DNA of 64,000 bases from Promicromonospora sukumoe (GCF_014137995.1 NZ_JACGWV010000001.1:3472001-3536000), one strand, 5' to 3'; counted from the first letter of the stretch, positions 17,222 through 26,287 are shown. Notes: generated by a model not told the origin, from the sequence alone. Program-made: numbers and translations.

Positions 17222-18442
17222 ATGGACGCACAGCGCGACGTACAGCGGACCAGCAGCACGGCGGGCACGACGGGCACGCACCGGGTGGTGATCCTGGGGG
17301 CCGGGTACGCGGGCATGGCCGCGGCCGTGCAGCTCGCGGCGCGGACCCGGCGGCTGGCGAACGTGCAGGTCACCCTCGTCAACGGGTCGGACCGGTTCAC
17401 GGAGCGGCTGCGCCTGCACATGACCGCGACGGGGCAGCAGGTCGGCGAGCTCAGCATCCCAGAGATGCTGGACGGGACGGGCGCCGAGCTCGTCCGCGGC
17501 TGGGTGACGGCGGTCGACACGGACGCGCGGACGGTGCGGATCGACGACTACCAGGTGCTGCCCTACGACACCCTCGTCTACGGGCTGGGCAGCGTCGCCG
17601 ACACGGCGCGCGTACCGGGCGCCGACGACCACGCCTACGCCCTGAGCAACGCGCAGGACGCCGAGCTGCTCGCCGACCGGCTCGGCCGGCTCCGCGGCGG
17701 CACCGTCGTGGTCGTGGGCACCGGGCTCACGGGCATCGAGTCGGCCGCCGAGATCGCCGAGCAGCGGCCGGACCTCGACGTCGTCCTCGTGGGTCGCGCC
17801 GAGCCGGGCGCCACGATGAACGCCAGGGCCCGGACGTACCTGCGGGGCGCGCTCGACCGGCTGCGGGTCACGGTGCGCGCCGGCGCCGAGGTGGTCAAGG
17901 TACGGCCCGACGGCGTCGAGCTGGCCGGGGGCGGGAGCGTCGCCGCCGACGTCGTGCTCTGGACGGGCGGGTCGCGCGTGTCCCCCCTGGCCGCCGCCGC
18001 GGGGCTGGGGGTCGACGAGCGGGGGCGGGTCGTCACCGACGCGGCCCTGCGCTCGGTGTCGCACCCGGACGTCTGGGCGGTCGGGGACGCCGCGGCGGTC
18101 CGCCAGGGCTACGGCGTCATGCACGGCACCTGCCAGGGTGGCATGCCGACCGGCGTGCACGCCGCGCTCTCGATCGACCGGGTGCTCCGGGGCCTGGAGC
18201 CGAAGCCGTTCCGGTTCGGCTACTACCACACGCCGGTCAGCCTGGGCCGGGCCGACGCCGTGGTCCAGTTCACCCACCCCGACGACAGCCCGCGCCGGAT
18301 CAGCCTGACCGGGCGGACGGCGATGAGGTACAAGGAGACCGTGACCGCATCACCCTGGCCCACCTACGGCCGCATGAAGAAGATGCCCGCCTCCGGCGCG
18401 TTCTGGCCCACCGGCGGGCGCTTCACCCGGAGGGCGGCATGA
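17222..18442 (+). CDS. FAD-dependent NAD(P)H oxidoreductase
   Basis: A 406-residue pyridine nucleotide-disulphide oxidoreductase related to type II NADH dehydrogenases and AIF-like enzymes. It has an FAD-binding Rossmann motif, VVILGAGYAGMAAAVQLA, near residues 22-40, a second nucleotide motif VVVVGTGLTGIESAAEIA in the middle, and the FAD-contact DVWAVGDAAAV near residue 290. The start ATG follows GGAG. Its stop overlaps the start of the ECF41 sigma factor gene (ATGA at 18439-18442). An oxidoreductase in this place is the usual partner of ECF41 factors, so it is probably the regulon target. Confidence 0.88.
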   Translation: MDAQRDVQRTSSTAGTTGTHRVVILGAGYAGMAAAVQLAARTRRLANVQVTLVNGSDRFTERLRLHMTATGQQVGELSIPEMLDGTGAELVRGWVTAVDTDARTVRIDDYQVLPYDTLVYGLGSVADTARVPGADDHAYALSNAQDAELLADRLGRLRGGTVVVVGTGLTGIESAAEIAEQRPDLDVVLVGRAEPGATMNARARTYLRGALDRLRVTVRAGAEVVKVRPDGVELAGGGSVAADVVLWTGGSRVSPLAAAAGLGVDERGRVVTDAALRSVSHPDVWAVGDAAAVRQGYGVMHGTCQGGMPTGVHAALSIDRVLRGLEPKPFRFGYYHTPVSLGRADAVVQFTHPDDSPRRISLTGRTAMRYKETVTASPWPTYGRMKKMPASGAFWPTGGRFTRRAA

Positions 18443-19371
18443 ACGACGTCGCGCCCGGGCAGGGCGCCGGACCCGGGCAGCAGGTCTTCCAGGAGCACCG
18501 CCGGCTGCTGTTCTCCGTGGCCTACCGCCTGCTCGGCAGCGCCGCCGACGCCGAGGACGCCGTCCAGGACGCGTGGATCCGGTGGACCGCGGCGGACCGC
18601 TCGCAGGTGGCCGACCCGAAGGCCTACCTGACGCGGATCGTCTCGAACCTGGCGCTGGAGCGGCTGCGCTCCACCCGGTACAAGCGCGAGACGTACGTGG
18701 GACCCTGGCTGCCCGAGCCGATCCTGACCGGCGGGGACGCGTCCGACGCCGCCGTCGGCGCCGAGTCGGTCTCGATGGCGATGCTCGTCGTGCTGGAGAC
18801 GCTGAGCCCGCTGGAGCGCGCGGTGTTCGTGCTGAAGGACGTCTTCGGCTTCAGCCACGCCGAGATCGCCGAGGCGACGGAGCGGTCGGAGCCGGCCGTG
18901 CGGCAGGCGGCGCACCGGGCCCGGGAGCACGTGCAGGCGCGGCGTCCGCGGTACGGCGCCGACCGGGCCCGGCAGCGCGAGGTGACCGAGCGGTTCTTCG
19001 CGGCCACGGCCGGCGGCGACCTCAACGCCCTGCTGGAGCTCCTGGCCCCCGACGTCACCCTGTGGACCGACGGCGGCGGCAAGGTGCGCCAGGCGCTGAA
19101 GCCCGTGGTAGGCGCGGACACGGTGGCGAAGTGGTTCGCGGCGCTCGGGACCGTCACCTACCAGGGCGTCGATCCGGCCGACATGCGGGCGGAGCTCGTC
19201 GAGATCAACGGCGGGCCCGGCCTCGTGTTCAGCGGAGCGGGCCGGGTCATCTCCACGGTCACGTTCGACGTGGACGCCGACGGCCGGATCGCGGCCATCC
19301 ACAACGTCGCCAACCCCGACAAGCTGGGCGCCGTCGCCACCGGCGCCCGGTACGACGTCGGGACGACGTGA
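18439..19371 (+). CDS. ECF41-type sigma factor with SnoaL-like C-terminal domain
   Basis: A 310-residue extracytoplasmic-function sigma factor. Sigma2 (AEDAVQDAWIRW) and sigma4 (LSPLERAVFVLKDVFGFSHAEIA) are followed by a roughly 100-residue NTF2/SnoaL-like domain. All three ECF41 hallmarks are visible: WLPEP in the linker, DGGGK at the start of the extension and NPDKL near the end. In ECF41 the extension replaces a separate anti-sigma factor. It is translationally coupled to the FAD oxidoreductase. A GTCACA and a CGTC, 14 bases apart at 17144-17167, might be an autoregulated promoter, but the spacing is not a clear match. Confidence 0.93.
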   Translation: MNDVAPGQGAGPGQQVFQEHRRLLFSVAYRLLGSAADAEDAVQDAWIRWTAADRSQVADPKAYLTRIVSNLALERLRSTRYKRETYVGPWLPEPILTGGDASDAAVGAESVSMAMLVVLETLSPLERAVFVLKDVFGFSHAEIAEATERSEPAVRQAAHRAREHVQARRPRYGADRARQREVTERFFAATAGGDLNALLELLAPDVTLWTDGGGKVRQALKPVVGADTVAKWFAALGTVTYQGVDPADMRAELVEINGGPGLVFSGAGRVISTVTFDVDADGRIAAIHNVANPDKLGAVATGARYDVGTT

Positions 19372-19438
19372 GCCGTCGGAGGTCGTGAGCCGGGGCGGCG
19401 GCGGGGCCTGCGTCGGATGGGGTCTGCGTCGGGTGGGG

Positions 19439-20101
19439 TCAGGGCTCGACGGGCTCCCCCGTCGGGTCGTCCGCCACCAGCGGGGCCAGCTCGGCCCCGC
19501 CCACGGGCTCGGCGTTCCAGGACGTCACGCGCCAGCCGCCGACCGGGTCGCCCTCGACCTCGACCAGGCCGGTGTTCGCGAGCGGCGTCTGCTCGGCGTG
19601 GTCGACGTCGACGCCCGTGGCGCGTGCCGCGGCCCACGCGCGGATCGCGGCGCCGTGCGAGACCACGACGACGCTCTCGAGGCCCTGGGCGGCGAGCTGC
19701 GCCACGGCGTCGTCGTACCGGCTGAGGAACGCGCGGCCGTCCGGGCCGCCGGGCATCGCCCGGCCGACGTCGCCCCGCGCCCAGCCGAAGACCGTGTCGA
19801 GGTAGCGCAGGTGCGCCTCGTGCGCGCCGGCCATCTCCAGGTCGCCGGCCTCGATCTCGCGCAGGCCGTCGAACACCTGCGGCTCGATCCCCCGCGCCTC
19901 GGCGAGCGGAGCCGCCGTGATCGACGTCCGGACCAGCGAGGAGACGGCGATCGCGTCGACCTGACGGTCGCGCAGCGCGCCGGGGACGGCGGCCGCCTGA
20001 CGCTCGCCGAGCGCCGTCAGCCCGGGGCCGGGGTAGGCCGTGTCGAGCAGGCCTCCCACGTTCGACGGGGTCTGTCCGTGGCGCAGCAGCAGAAGTCGCA
20101 T
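19439..20101 (-). CDS. histidine phosphatase family protein
   Basis: A 220-residue phosphoglycerate-mutase-like phosphatase. The catalytic RHG lies in LLLLRHGQTPSNVGG at the N-terminus, and the second His lies in VVVVSHGAAIRAW. The conserved Arg and Glu appear in SSLVRTSITAAPL and LREIEAGDLE. Substrates vary in this family, so the reaction is not assigned. It is convergent with the ECF41 gene and divergent from the membrane-protein gene. Confidence 0.88.
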   Translation of the reverse strand: MRLLLLRHGQTPSNVGGLLDTAYPGPGLTALGERQAAAVPGALRDRQVDAIAVSSLVRTSITAAPLAEARGIEPQVFDGLREIEAGDLEMAGAHEAHLRYLDTVFGWARGDVGRAMPGGPDGRAFLSRYDDAVAQLAAQGLESVVVVSHGAAIRAWAAARATGVDVDHAEQTPLANTGLVEVEGDPVGGWRVTSWNAEPVGGAELAPLVADDPTGEPVEP

Positions 20102-20179
20102 GTGCGCATTCTCCCCGACTGGTAGGACCGCTCGGGATCACAGGCGCGGGCCCGCACGGCCGGTGCTACGTTCGGGAAC

Positions 20180-21067
20180 GTGGCTGACGACGCGCCGCAC
20201 GGCCCGCGGATCGCCCGTCCGGCGCGGTGGGCGCTGGGGCGGGTCGAGCGTTCTGGCGGGTTCGTCACCCGGATGACCTGGCACCTCGTCGACGGGTCGT
20301 CGGTCCGCTGGGCGTCGCGGCCGGTCCGGCGCCGCGGCCGGGTCGAGGTCCGGGACGCCGCGGGGAACGTGACCCGCGTCGTCGGCGCCGAGCCCACCAC
20401 CGCGACCCGGCTGGCCCGGGCCAACGTGGCCGCGGGCGTCGCATTCATCGTGGGTGGGTCCCTGTTCGCCCTGGGTCCACTGCTCGCCCAGCTCGACGTC
20501 GGCAGCGTCCGCGCCGTCGACCTGGTCTACCTCGTCGGCGGGGTATTCTTCAGCACCGGCGGCTACGTGTCCGTGGTGCAGGCGTCGAACGCGCCGACCA
20601 GCATCGACGAGGGCGGCACCCTGCGTTCCACGTCGTGGACCTGGTGGGCCTGGCAACCCCTGCAGATCGGCTGGCTCAGCGCCGCCGTGCTGTTTGCCGG
20701 CACCCTGTTCTTCGGCGTCAGCCTGGTCGCGGCGTTCGCGTCCGACCTCACGGCCCGGCAGTCCAACGGGTGGATCTGGTTGCCCGACATGCTGGGCTGC
20801 GTCTTCTTCCTGCTGTCGGGACACCTCGCCCTGGTCGAGGTCTGCCACGGCCGCATCGGGCTACGCCCGCACGACCTCGGCTGGTGGGTCGTGGCGGTCA
20901 ACCAGCTCGGCTCCGTGCTGTTCTTCCTGGCCGGGCTCGCCGCGTTCACGCGGCCCGCCACCTCGACCGTGGTCGACGCCGGCCTGGTCAACTGGGGCAC
21001 GTTCGGCGGGGCGGTCTGCTTCGTCGTAGGCGGGGCGCTGCAGCTCGCCGAACGCCCCGATCGCTGA
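20180..21067 (+). CDS. integral membrane protein (YrhK-like)
   Basis: A 295-residue protein with a basic N-terminal region of about 80 residues, then about six predicted membrane helices. Examples are VAAGVAFIVGGSLFALGPL, AVDLVYLVGGVFFSTGG, WLSAAVLFAGTLFFGVSLVA and GGAVCFVVGGALQLAE. The helix pairs resemble YrhK-domain proteins of unknown function, but that match is weak. The start is GTG at 20180. No partner genes stand out. Confidence 0.7.
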   Translation: MADDAPHGPRIARPARWALGRVERSGGFVTRMTWHLVDGSSVRWASRPVRRRGRVEVRDAAGNVTRVVGAEPTTATRLARANVAAGVAFIVGGSLFALGPLLAQLDVGSVRAVDLVYLVGGVFFSTGGYVSVVQASNAPTSIDEGGTLRSTSWTWWAWQPLQIGWLSAAVLFAGTLFFGVSLVAAFASDLTARQSNGWIWLPDMLGCVFFLLSGHLALVEVCHGRIGLRPHDLGWWVVAVNQLGSVLFFLAGLAAFTRPATSTVVDAGLVNWGTFGGAVCFVVGGALQLAERPDR

Positions 21068-21140
21068 GGCCCGCGAGCGCCGTCGAAGATCGCCCGTGCT
21101 CCGGTCGACGGCGTCAGACCGCCGTGCTTGACTCGAAGAC

Positions 21141-22514
21141 ATGGCCACGCGCGACGAGCGCACTGCGGCGCTCTACGGCAACCGTTTCCTCACCGAGGAA
21201 GTCCCCTCGACGCTGTTCCCGGCCACGGGGATGAGTCCCACCGACACGATGCGGATGCTCGGCGAGGACCTGGCGCTCGAGGGCGACCCGATGCGGAACC
21301 TGGCGACCTTCGTGACGACCTGGATGGAGCCCGAGGCGCAGCGGATCATCGCCGAGAACCTGCACCGCAACTTCATCGACCACGCGGAGTACCCGATCTC
21401 GGCCGAGATCGAGCAGCGGTGCGTGCGGATGCTCGCGGACCTGTTCCACGCCCCGGGCGAGACGACGGGGTGCCGCACCCAGGGGTCGTCGGAGGCGATC
21501 ATGCTGGGTGCGCTCTCGCTGAAGTGGAAGTGGAAGGAGCGGCACCAGGCCGCCGGTCTGTCCGTGGGCACCCCCAACCTCGTGTTCGGCGGCGACGTGC
21601 ACGTGGTCTGGGAGAAGTTCTGCCGGTACTTCGACGTCGAGCCGCGGATCATCCCGCTCGCGAAGGACAAGTACACGATCGGCCCGGACGACGTGGCGCC
21701 GTTCCTGGACGAGAACACGATCGGCGTCGCCGCGGTGCTCGGCACCACCTTCACGGGCCACATGGACGACATCGTGGGCATCAACCGGCTGCTCCTGGAC
21801 GTCAAGGCGGAGCGTGGGCTCGACATCCCGCTGCACGTCGACGGCGCGAGCGGCGGGTTCGTCTGGCCGTTCCTGTACCCGGACTCGCCGTGGGACTTCC
21901 GGCTGGAGCAGGTGCGGTCCATCAACGTCTCGGGGCACAAGTACGGGCTGGTCTACCCGGGGATCGGCTGGCTGGTCTTCCGCGAGACGGCCGACCTGGC
22001 GCAGGACCTCGTCTTCTACGAGAACTACCTCGGCAAGACGGACGCGACGTTCACGCTCAACTTCTCGACGGGCGCAGCCATGGTGCTCGCGCAGTACTAC
22101 AACTTCGTGCGGCTCGGGCGCGAGGGCTACACCTACGTGATGAAGCAGATGCAGCAGAACGCCCGCGTGCTGGCGGCGAACCTGCGGGACACGGGTCGGT
22201 TCGAGGTGATCGGCGACGACCTGGAGCAGCTCCCGCTGGTCGCGTTCCGGCTCGCGGGCGACCACGTCGGCTACGACGAGTCGGACATCGCGTGGCAGCT
22301 CTCGGCGGAGCGCGGCTGGATGGTGCCCGCGTACACGCTGCCCCCGGACGCGCAGGACGTGAAGATCCTCCGCGCCCTGGTCAAGGAGACGATGAGCCGG
22401 GCCCAGGTGGATCGCCTGACCCAGGACATCGACGAGGCGTGCAAGACCCTCGACCTCAAGGGCGGCGCGCACCCGAGCGAGCGGCGGCGGGCGAAGACTG
22501 GTACCGGGTACTGA
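21141..22514 (+). CDS. gad: glutamate decarboxylase
   Basis: A 457-residue PLP enzyme that converts glutamate to GABA with use of a proton, giving acid tolerance in many bacteria. Signatures are FIDHAEYP near residue 87, the cofactor-contact region GCRTQGSSEAIMLGAL, LHVDGASGGFVWPFL, and the PLP lysine at residue 267 in SGHKYGLVYPG. The length matches bacterial GadA/GadB. No GABA antiporter gene lies beside it in this window. The first ATG gives the conserved N-terminus. Confidence 0.94.
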   Translation: MATRDERTAALYGNRFLTEEVPSTLFPATGMSPTDTMRMLGEDLALEGDPMRNLATFVTTWMEPEAQRIIAENLHRNFIDHAEYPISAEIEQRCVRMLADLFHAPGETTGCRTQGSSEAIMLGALSLKWKWKERHQAAGLSVGTPNLVFGGDVHVVWEKFCRYFDVEPRIIPLAKDKYTIGPDDVAPFLDENTIGVAAVLGTTFTGHMDDIVGINRLLLDVKAERGLDIPLHVDGASGGFVWPFLYPDSPWDFRLEQVRSINVSGHKYGLVYPGIGWLVFRETADLAQDLVFYENYLGKTDATFTLNFSTGAAMVLAQYYNFVRLGREGYTYVMKQMQQNARVLAANLRDTGRFEVIGDDLEQLPLVAFRLAGDHVGYDESDIAWQLSAERGWMVPAYTLPPDAQDVKILRALVKETMSRAQVDRLTQDIDEACKTLDLKGGAHPSERRRAKTGTGY

Positions 22515-22532
22515 GCCGGGTGCCTGTCTTCT

Positions 22533-22566
22533 TGCCGGAGCGGGATACCTGCCGGAGCGGGTTACC
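22533..22566. repeat. 17-bp tandem direct repeat
   Basis: Two adjacent 17-bp copies of TGCCGGAGCGGGWTACC differ at one position. The second overlaps the stop codon of the surface-protein gene. The repeat lies between two convergent genes. No function can be assigned. Confidence 0.6.
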
Positions 22567-24361
22567 TGCCCGCGCGGCGTCGGACGGCGATGAGGAGCGC
22601 GCCGACCACGACGGCCGCCGCGGCGAGCCCGCCCAGGACGCCGGCGGGCGAGCCGGTCACGGCGAGCGATCCGGGGCCGCCGTCGGGCGAACCTGGCATG
22701 CCCGGGCTCCCGGACGGTGTGGGGGTGGGCGCGCCGGACGGCGCCGGGGTGCTCGCCGACGGGCTGCCCGACGGCGACGGGCCGGGGCTCGGGGTGGTGC
22801 TGGGGCTGGCGCTCGGGCTAGGGCTCGGCGACGGGCCGACGTCCTCGGCGACCGCGAACGTCTGTGCCTCGTCCGCGAGGTCCTCGTGCGTGGCGACCTC
22901 GACGCCGCCCCGGCTCAGGACCTCGAACACGACGAGCGGCTGCCCGGCGTAGGTCTCGGCCTGCTCCGCGGTGAACTCCAGCGGCACCTCGACCGTGCCG
23001 GACGGCGCCGTCGGGGTGAAGGTGGTGCTGCTCGTGACGCCGGTGCTCGCGCCGTCGGCGGTGACGACCGTGCCGGTCACGACGTACTCGACGCCGGGCG
23101 TCAGGCCGCTGTAGGTGACGGTGTCGATCACGGTGCCGCCGGTCACCGGGAGCACCGTGTCGTCGGTGCCCTCGACCGCGACGCTCGACCCGATCTCGGG
23201 TACGGCGGTCACGGCGTCGTCGCACAGGAGCTGGCCGCCGAACGGGTGGTGGTGGATCTCGCCGCCGCCGCTGGTGCTGACGCCGTCGGTGAACCACTGG
23301 CCGTTCGTGGTGACGCCGGACGAGAACTCGACCATGGCGTTCGGCGCCCAGATGGCGCCGAGCTCCAGGCCGTCGACCGTCACGGTGCCGGTCACGGCGG
23401 ACAGGTCGAGCATGATGTAGCGCGCGTAGTCCTGCTGCTCGCCGCTGCCCGCGGACCAGCCCTCGATGTCGATCTGCCCGATCGTGGTGGTCCCCTCGGG
23501 CACGCGGATCACGAGCGGCGCCTGCGCCGTCGGGACGTAGCCGTCGGCGCGGTCCATCTTGACGGTCGCGCCGGCGATGTCCTCGTAGTCGACGACGTTC
23601 GGCATCGTGGTGGAGAAGCCGGAGAGGTAGACGAGGCCGCCCTCGTCGGTGACGGTCACCGCGTTCGACAGGTCCGGGTTGCCGTACATCGAGGCGAGGC
23701 ACTCGTTGGTGCGGGCGACGTCGGCCTCCAGGCCGGGGAAGTATTCCGCGACCGCGTCCTGCCCGGTCCCCAGGTCGTCGACGGCGAAGTCGGCGAACGG
23801 GGCCGCCTTGAGGTCGAGGAAGCCGCCGTCGGCGTTGGTGACGCGTGGGAAGTCGCCGCCCGCGTTGTCGCCGACGCCGCCGCCGCGGACCTGGGCGGTC
23901 AGGCCCGTGGTGTCGGCGAGCTTGGCGAGGGCGTTCGCCTCGGGGCTCGACGTGCCGATGGTCCCGGAGTCGTCGCGATTCGAGATGTCGAAGGAGCCGG
24001 TCCCGGTGAACTGCCCGGCGAGGATGCGCACGGGGTCGCCGTCGACCAGCGGCACGGTGTAGTCGGCCTGGCCCGCCGTCTGGTGGAGCACGGTGTACCC
24101 GTTCGGGTTCCCCGAGGAGATGCTGCCGAACGCGGCGACGGAGCCCTCGAGCTCCGCGTTGTTCAGGTGGGCGTCCCCGGTGGTGACGATCGTGAAGTCG
24201 CTGTTGACGTCGAACGGGTTGTAGGCCGACACCGCGGCGTGCGCGGGGACCGCGCCCGAGACGCCGGCCAGGCCGGTGAGGGCGGCCAGCGCGGTCAGCC
24301 CGATGGCGGCAGCGGCAGCCGTGACGCGGCCGCGACCGGTACCGCTCCTGAACGAGATCAA
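22562..24361 (-). CDS. wall-anchored surface protein (choice-of-anchor A plus VaFE repeat, LAVTG signal)
   Basis: A 599-residue secreted protein. A signal peptide (basic start, then a hydrophobic LTALAALTGLAG stretch ending at AHA) is followed by a choice-of-anchor A domain beginning near NPFDVNSDFTIVTTGDAHL. Then comes a VaFE-type repeat (TVTYSGLTPGVEYVVTG, then LVVFEVLSRGG), a Ser/Pro-rich wall-spanning spacer, and a C-terminal LAVTG, hydrophobic helix and RRRAGR tail. LAxTG is the known sortase E signal in high-GC actinobacteria, so the protein should be anchored to peptidoglycan. The TTG start is preferred because AGGGGG lies eight bases upstream; GTG at 24377-24379 is an alternative. Adhesion is the likely role. 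Confidence 0.85.
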   Translation of the reverse strand: MISFRSGTGRGRVTAAAAAIGLTALAALTGLAGVSGAVPAHAAVSAYNPFDVNSDFTIVTTGDAHLNNAELEGSVAAFGSISSGNPNGYTVLHQTAGQADYTVPLVDGDPVRILAGQFTGTGSFDISNRDDSGTIGTSSPEANALAKLADTTGLTAQVRGGGVGDNAGGDFPRVTNADGGFLDLKAAPFADFAVDDLGTGQDAVAEYFPGLEADVARTNECLASMYGNPDLSNAVTVTDEGGLVYLSGFSTTMPNVVDYEDIAGATVKMDRADGYVPTAQAPLVIRVPEGTTTIGQIDIEGWSAGSGEQQDYARYIMLDLSAVTGTVTVDGLELGAIWAPNAMVEFSSGVTTNGQWFTDGVSTSGGGEIHHHPFGGQLLCDDAVTAVPEIGSSVAVEGTDDTVLPVTGGTVIDTVTYSGLTPGVEYVVTGTVVTADGASTGVTSSTTFTPTAPSGTVEVPLEFTAEQAETYAGQPLVVFEVLSRGGVEVATHEDLADEAQTFAVAEDVGPSPSPSPSASPSTTPSPGPSPSGSPSASTPAPSGAPTPTPSGSPGMPGSPDGGPGSLAVTGSPAGVLGGLAAAAVVVGALLIAVRRRAGR

Positions 24362-24510
24362 CGTGTGCGCCCCCTGCACTCCGGTCGCGTGCGGACAGCG
24401 ACCCGTCGGCGCCCGACGCGCCGCCGTTCGGACCATAACTTCCGCCCCGGGAACGCGAAACTGGCAGTCCGACGTTTGGTGCAAACTCATGCAGCGGCGC
24501 TGGTTGCTGG

Positions 24511-24564
24511 CTCGGTTTGGCGCCCCTGTTTGGCGGCTCGGTTTGGCACCTCGGTTTGGCGGCC
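24511..24564. repeat. four short TTTGGC repeats
   Basis: Four near-copies of GGTTTGGC, spaced 12 to 17 bases apart, lie in the gap between the surface-protein gene and a divergent acetyltransferase gene. They could be operator sites for either gene, but no known regulator motif is recognised. Confidence 0.45.
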
Positions 24565-24607
24565 GGCTCAGCGGCGCCGGGTGAAAGCTCCGGTTAGGCT
24601 CGACGGC

Positions 24608-25120
24608 ATGTTCGTGCTCGAGACGGAACGCCTGCTGCTGCGGCCCTGGCGCGTGTCCGAGGCCGCCGTCCAGCACGAGATGTGGATCGAGCGTGACCCG
24701 CGGGTCCCGCCGCACCGGCGGATCGGCGTGGACGGCCGCCCGAGCGTGACCGACGTCGAGGGCTGGATCCGTGACGGCTCCCCGCTGGAACGCCTCGGGC
24801 TGCCGGCGCTGGAGGTGAAGGCCAGCGGGGACGTCGTCGGCTACTGCGGGCTGATCGCGGGCACCGACCTGCCACGGGACGAGCCGGAGCTGGCGTACGA
24901 GCTGCTGCGCCGGGCCCGGGGCCAGGGGTACGCGACCGAGGCGGCGGGCGCCGTGCTCGACTGGGCGCGCGCGTCGGGCTACCGACGACTGTGGGCGACG
25001 GTCCGGGAGTGGAACGAGGCGTCGTTTCGGGTGCTGGAGAAGGTCGGGTTCGCCCGGAGCGGCCGGGTGGAGGCCGACGCCGAGCACGGGGACTCGGTGT
25101 ATCTGACGCTGGAGCTCTGA
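24608..25120 (+). CDS. GNAT family N-acetyltransferase
   Basis: A 170-residue acetyltransferase of the RimJ/RimL-like group. It starts MFVLETERLLLRPWR and shows the acetyl-CoA-binding region YELLRRARGQGYATEAAGAVLDWA, then VREWNEASFRVLEKVGF. The length is normal for the family. The acceptor substrate is unknown. It is divergent from the surface-protein gene and convergent with the frameshifted gene that follows. Confidence 0.88.
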   Translation: MFVLETERLLLRPWRVSEAAVQHEMWIERDPRVPPHRRIGVDGRPSVTDVEGWIRDGSPLERLGLPALEVKASGDVVGYCGLIAGTDLPRDEPELAYELLRRARGQGYATEAAGAVLDWARASGYRRLWATVREWNEASFRVLEKVGFARSGRVEADAEHGDSVYLTLEL

Positions 25121-25148
25121 GCCGGGGCTCTGCCGATCGGTGGCGTGG

Positions 25149-25552
25149 CTACCAGCCCTGGTAGAAGTCATCGTCGTCCTCGTCCGGGACGAGTGGCGCG
25201 AACTGCCGCAGCTCTCCACCGCGATCATCCACAGACGGAAGTAGGCCTCTTCCTGGTCCATCACGAAGAGTTGCGCCACGTTCGGCTCGCGCCACGGCGT
25301 CTCGAGGAACCGCTGCCGGAGAGCTTCGAGGTCCGCGTGGTTCAGCGCACCGGCCCAGACCTCGCACTCCGGCGCCTTCCACCCGCCCCACTGCGCGCTT
25401 CCGACGTCGGTCAGCGGGCTGAGGTAACCCACCCCGCGCCCCTCGCGCCCCGACAGCCGAGGTGCTTCGGTCCGCAGCCATCCGCTCAGCGCCTCGACGT
25501 TCTCCCTGTCCGTCATGTCCACCGAGACCATCACGTTCGCCACCCAGCTCAT
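25149..25552 (-). pseudogene. frameshifted conserved actinobacterial protein
   Basis: The reading frame starts MSWVANVMVSVDMTDRENVE and continues for about 110 residues to FRLWMI. It then leaves the expected frame near 25221-25225. The continuation ELRQFAPLVPDEDDDDFYQGW and a stop at 25149-25151 lie one frame over. One extra C in the ATCGCGG run would restore a single protein of about 134 residues reading FRLWMIRGGELRQFAPLV. It is therefore a one-base deletion, a sequencing error or a recoded gene. The family is known from actinobacteria without an assigned function. A truncated paralogue lies at 31319-31463. Confidence 0.75.
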
Positions 25553-25561
25553 GTCAGCGGG

Positions 25562-26287
25562 TCACTCGGCGTCGAAGAAGGTGCCCGGGCGCCCCAGGAA
25601 CCTCTTCCAGAGGGCGACCGACTCCAGCTCGGACCACTCGCGCTCGGCGATCCCGTGCTCGGTCATCTCCAGGATCTGCGCCCCGGGGATCGCGGCGACC
25701 AGCGGCGAGTGCGTCGCGTAGATGATCTGGGCGGCGTGGTCGGCGGCCAGGTCCTGCAGCCGGTACAGGAGCTGCAGGGTCGACTCGAACGACAGCGGCC
25801 CCTCGGCCTCGTCGAGCAGGTAGAGGCCGGGGCCGTCGAACCTGCCGGAGATCGCCTGGAGGTACGACTCCCCGTGGCTGACCTCCGTCGACAGCCGGTC
25901 GCCGTACCCGCTCACCCCGGCTCCGGTCATGAACTCCAGCATCCCGGCGGCTGTCTCGGCACGCAGGTAGAAGCCCTTCGCCTTCTGGCGGAGCATGCGG
26001 GCCCCGGCGATCGTCCGGTCCAGGACGAGTGCCTCACCCAGGGGGCTCGGCTCGAGCTGGCTCGCGTACTTGCGGCCGCCGTGGCCTCCCCGCACGTCGA
26101 TGCCGTACTGCTCCGCGATCGCTTCGAGCACGGTGGACTTACCGGACCCGTTCGCGCCCATGAGGATCACGATGCTGCTGGTCAGCCGCACGCCGCGCGC
26201 GGCGATCTCGGCGACGGCGGGCACGGTCCACGGCCAGGCGCCGTCCTCGACCAGGGCGGGTCGGACGCTCACTCGCTCGATCAGCAC
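25562..26287 (-). CDS. AAA family ATPase (ABC/OLD-like)
   Basis: A 241-residue ATPase with Walker A GANGSGKST near residues 44-52, an ABC-like signature VSHGESYLQA, Walker B LYLLDEAE and a switch His in YATHSPLVAA. This layout is that of the small chromosomal AAA_21/OLD-like ATPases seen in Streptomyces, whose function is unsettled; some relatives pair with nucleases in defence. No nuclease gene is adjacent. The start is GTG at 26285-26287. It ends nine bases before the frameshifted gene and may be cotranscribed with it. Confidence 0.8.
   Translation of the reverse strand: MLIERVSVRPALVEDGAWPWTVPAVAEIAARGVRLTSSIVILMGANGSGKSTVLEAIAEQYGIDVRGGHGGRKYASQLEPSPLGEALVLDRTIAGARMLRQKAKGFYLRAETAAGMLEFMTGAGVSGYGDRLSTEVSHGESYLQAISGRFDGPGLYLLDEAEGPLSFESTLQLLYRLQDLAADHAAQIIYATHSPLVAAIPGAQILEMTEHGIAEREWSELESVALWKRFLGRPGTFFDAE

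Noticed and set aside
21128..25120. Very long plus-strand reading frame of about 1330 codons
   Set aside because: It crosses glutamate decarboxylase in another frame and the surface-protein gene in antisense; its protein is Arg/Gly-rich noise. Only its last part, the GNAT gene from 24608, is real.
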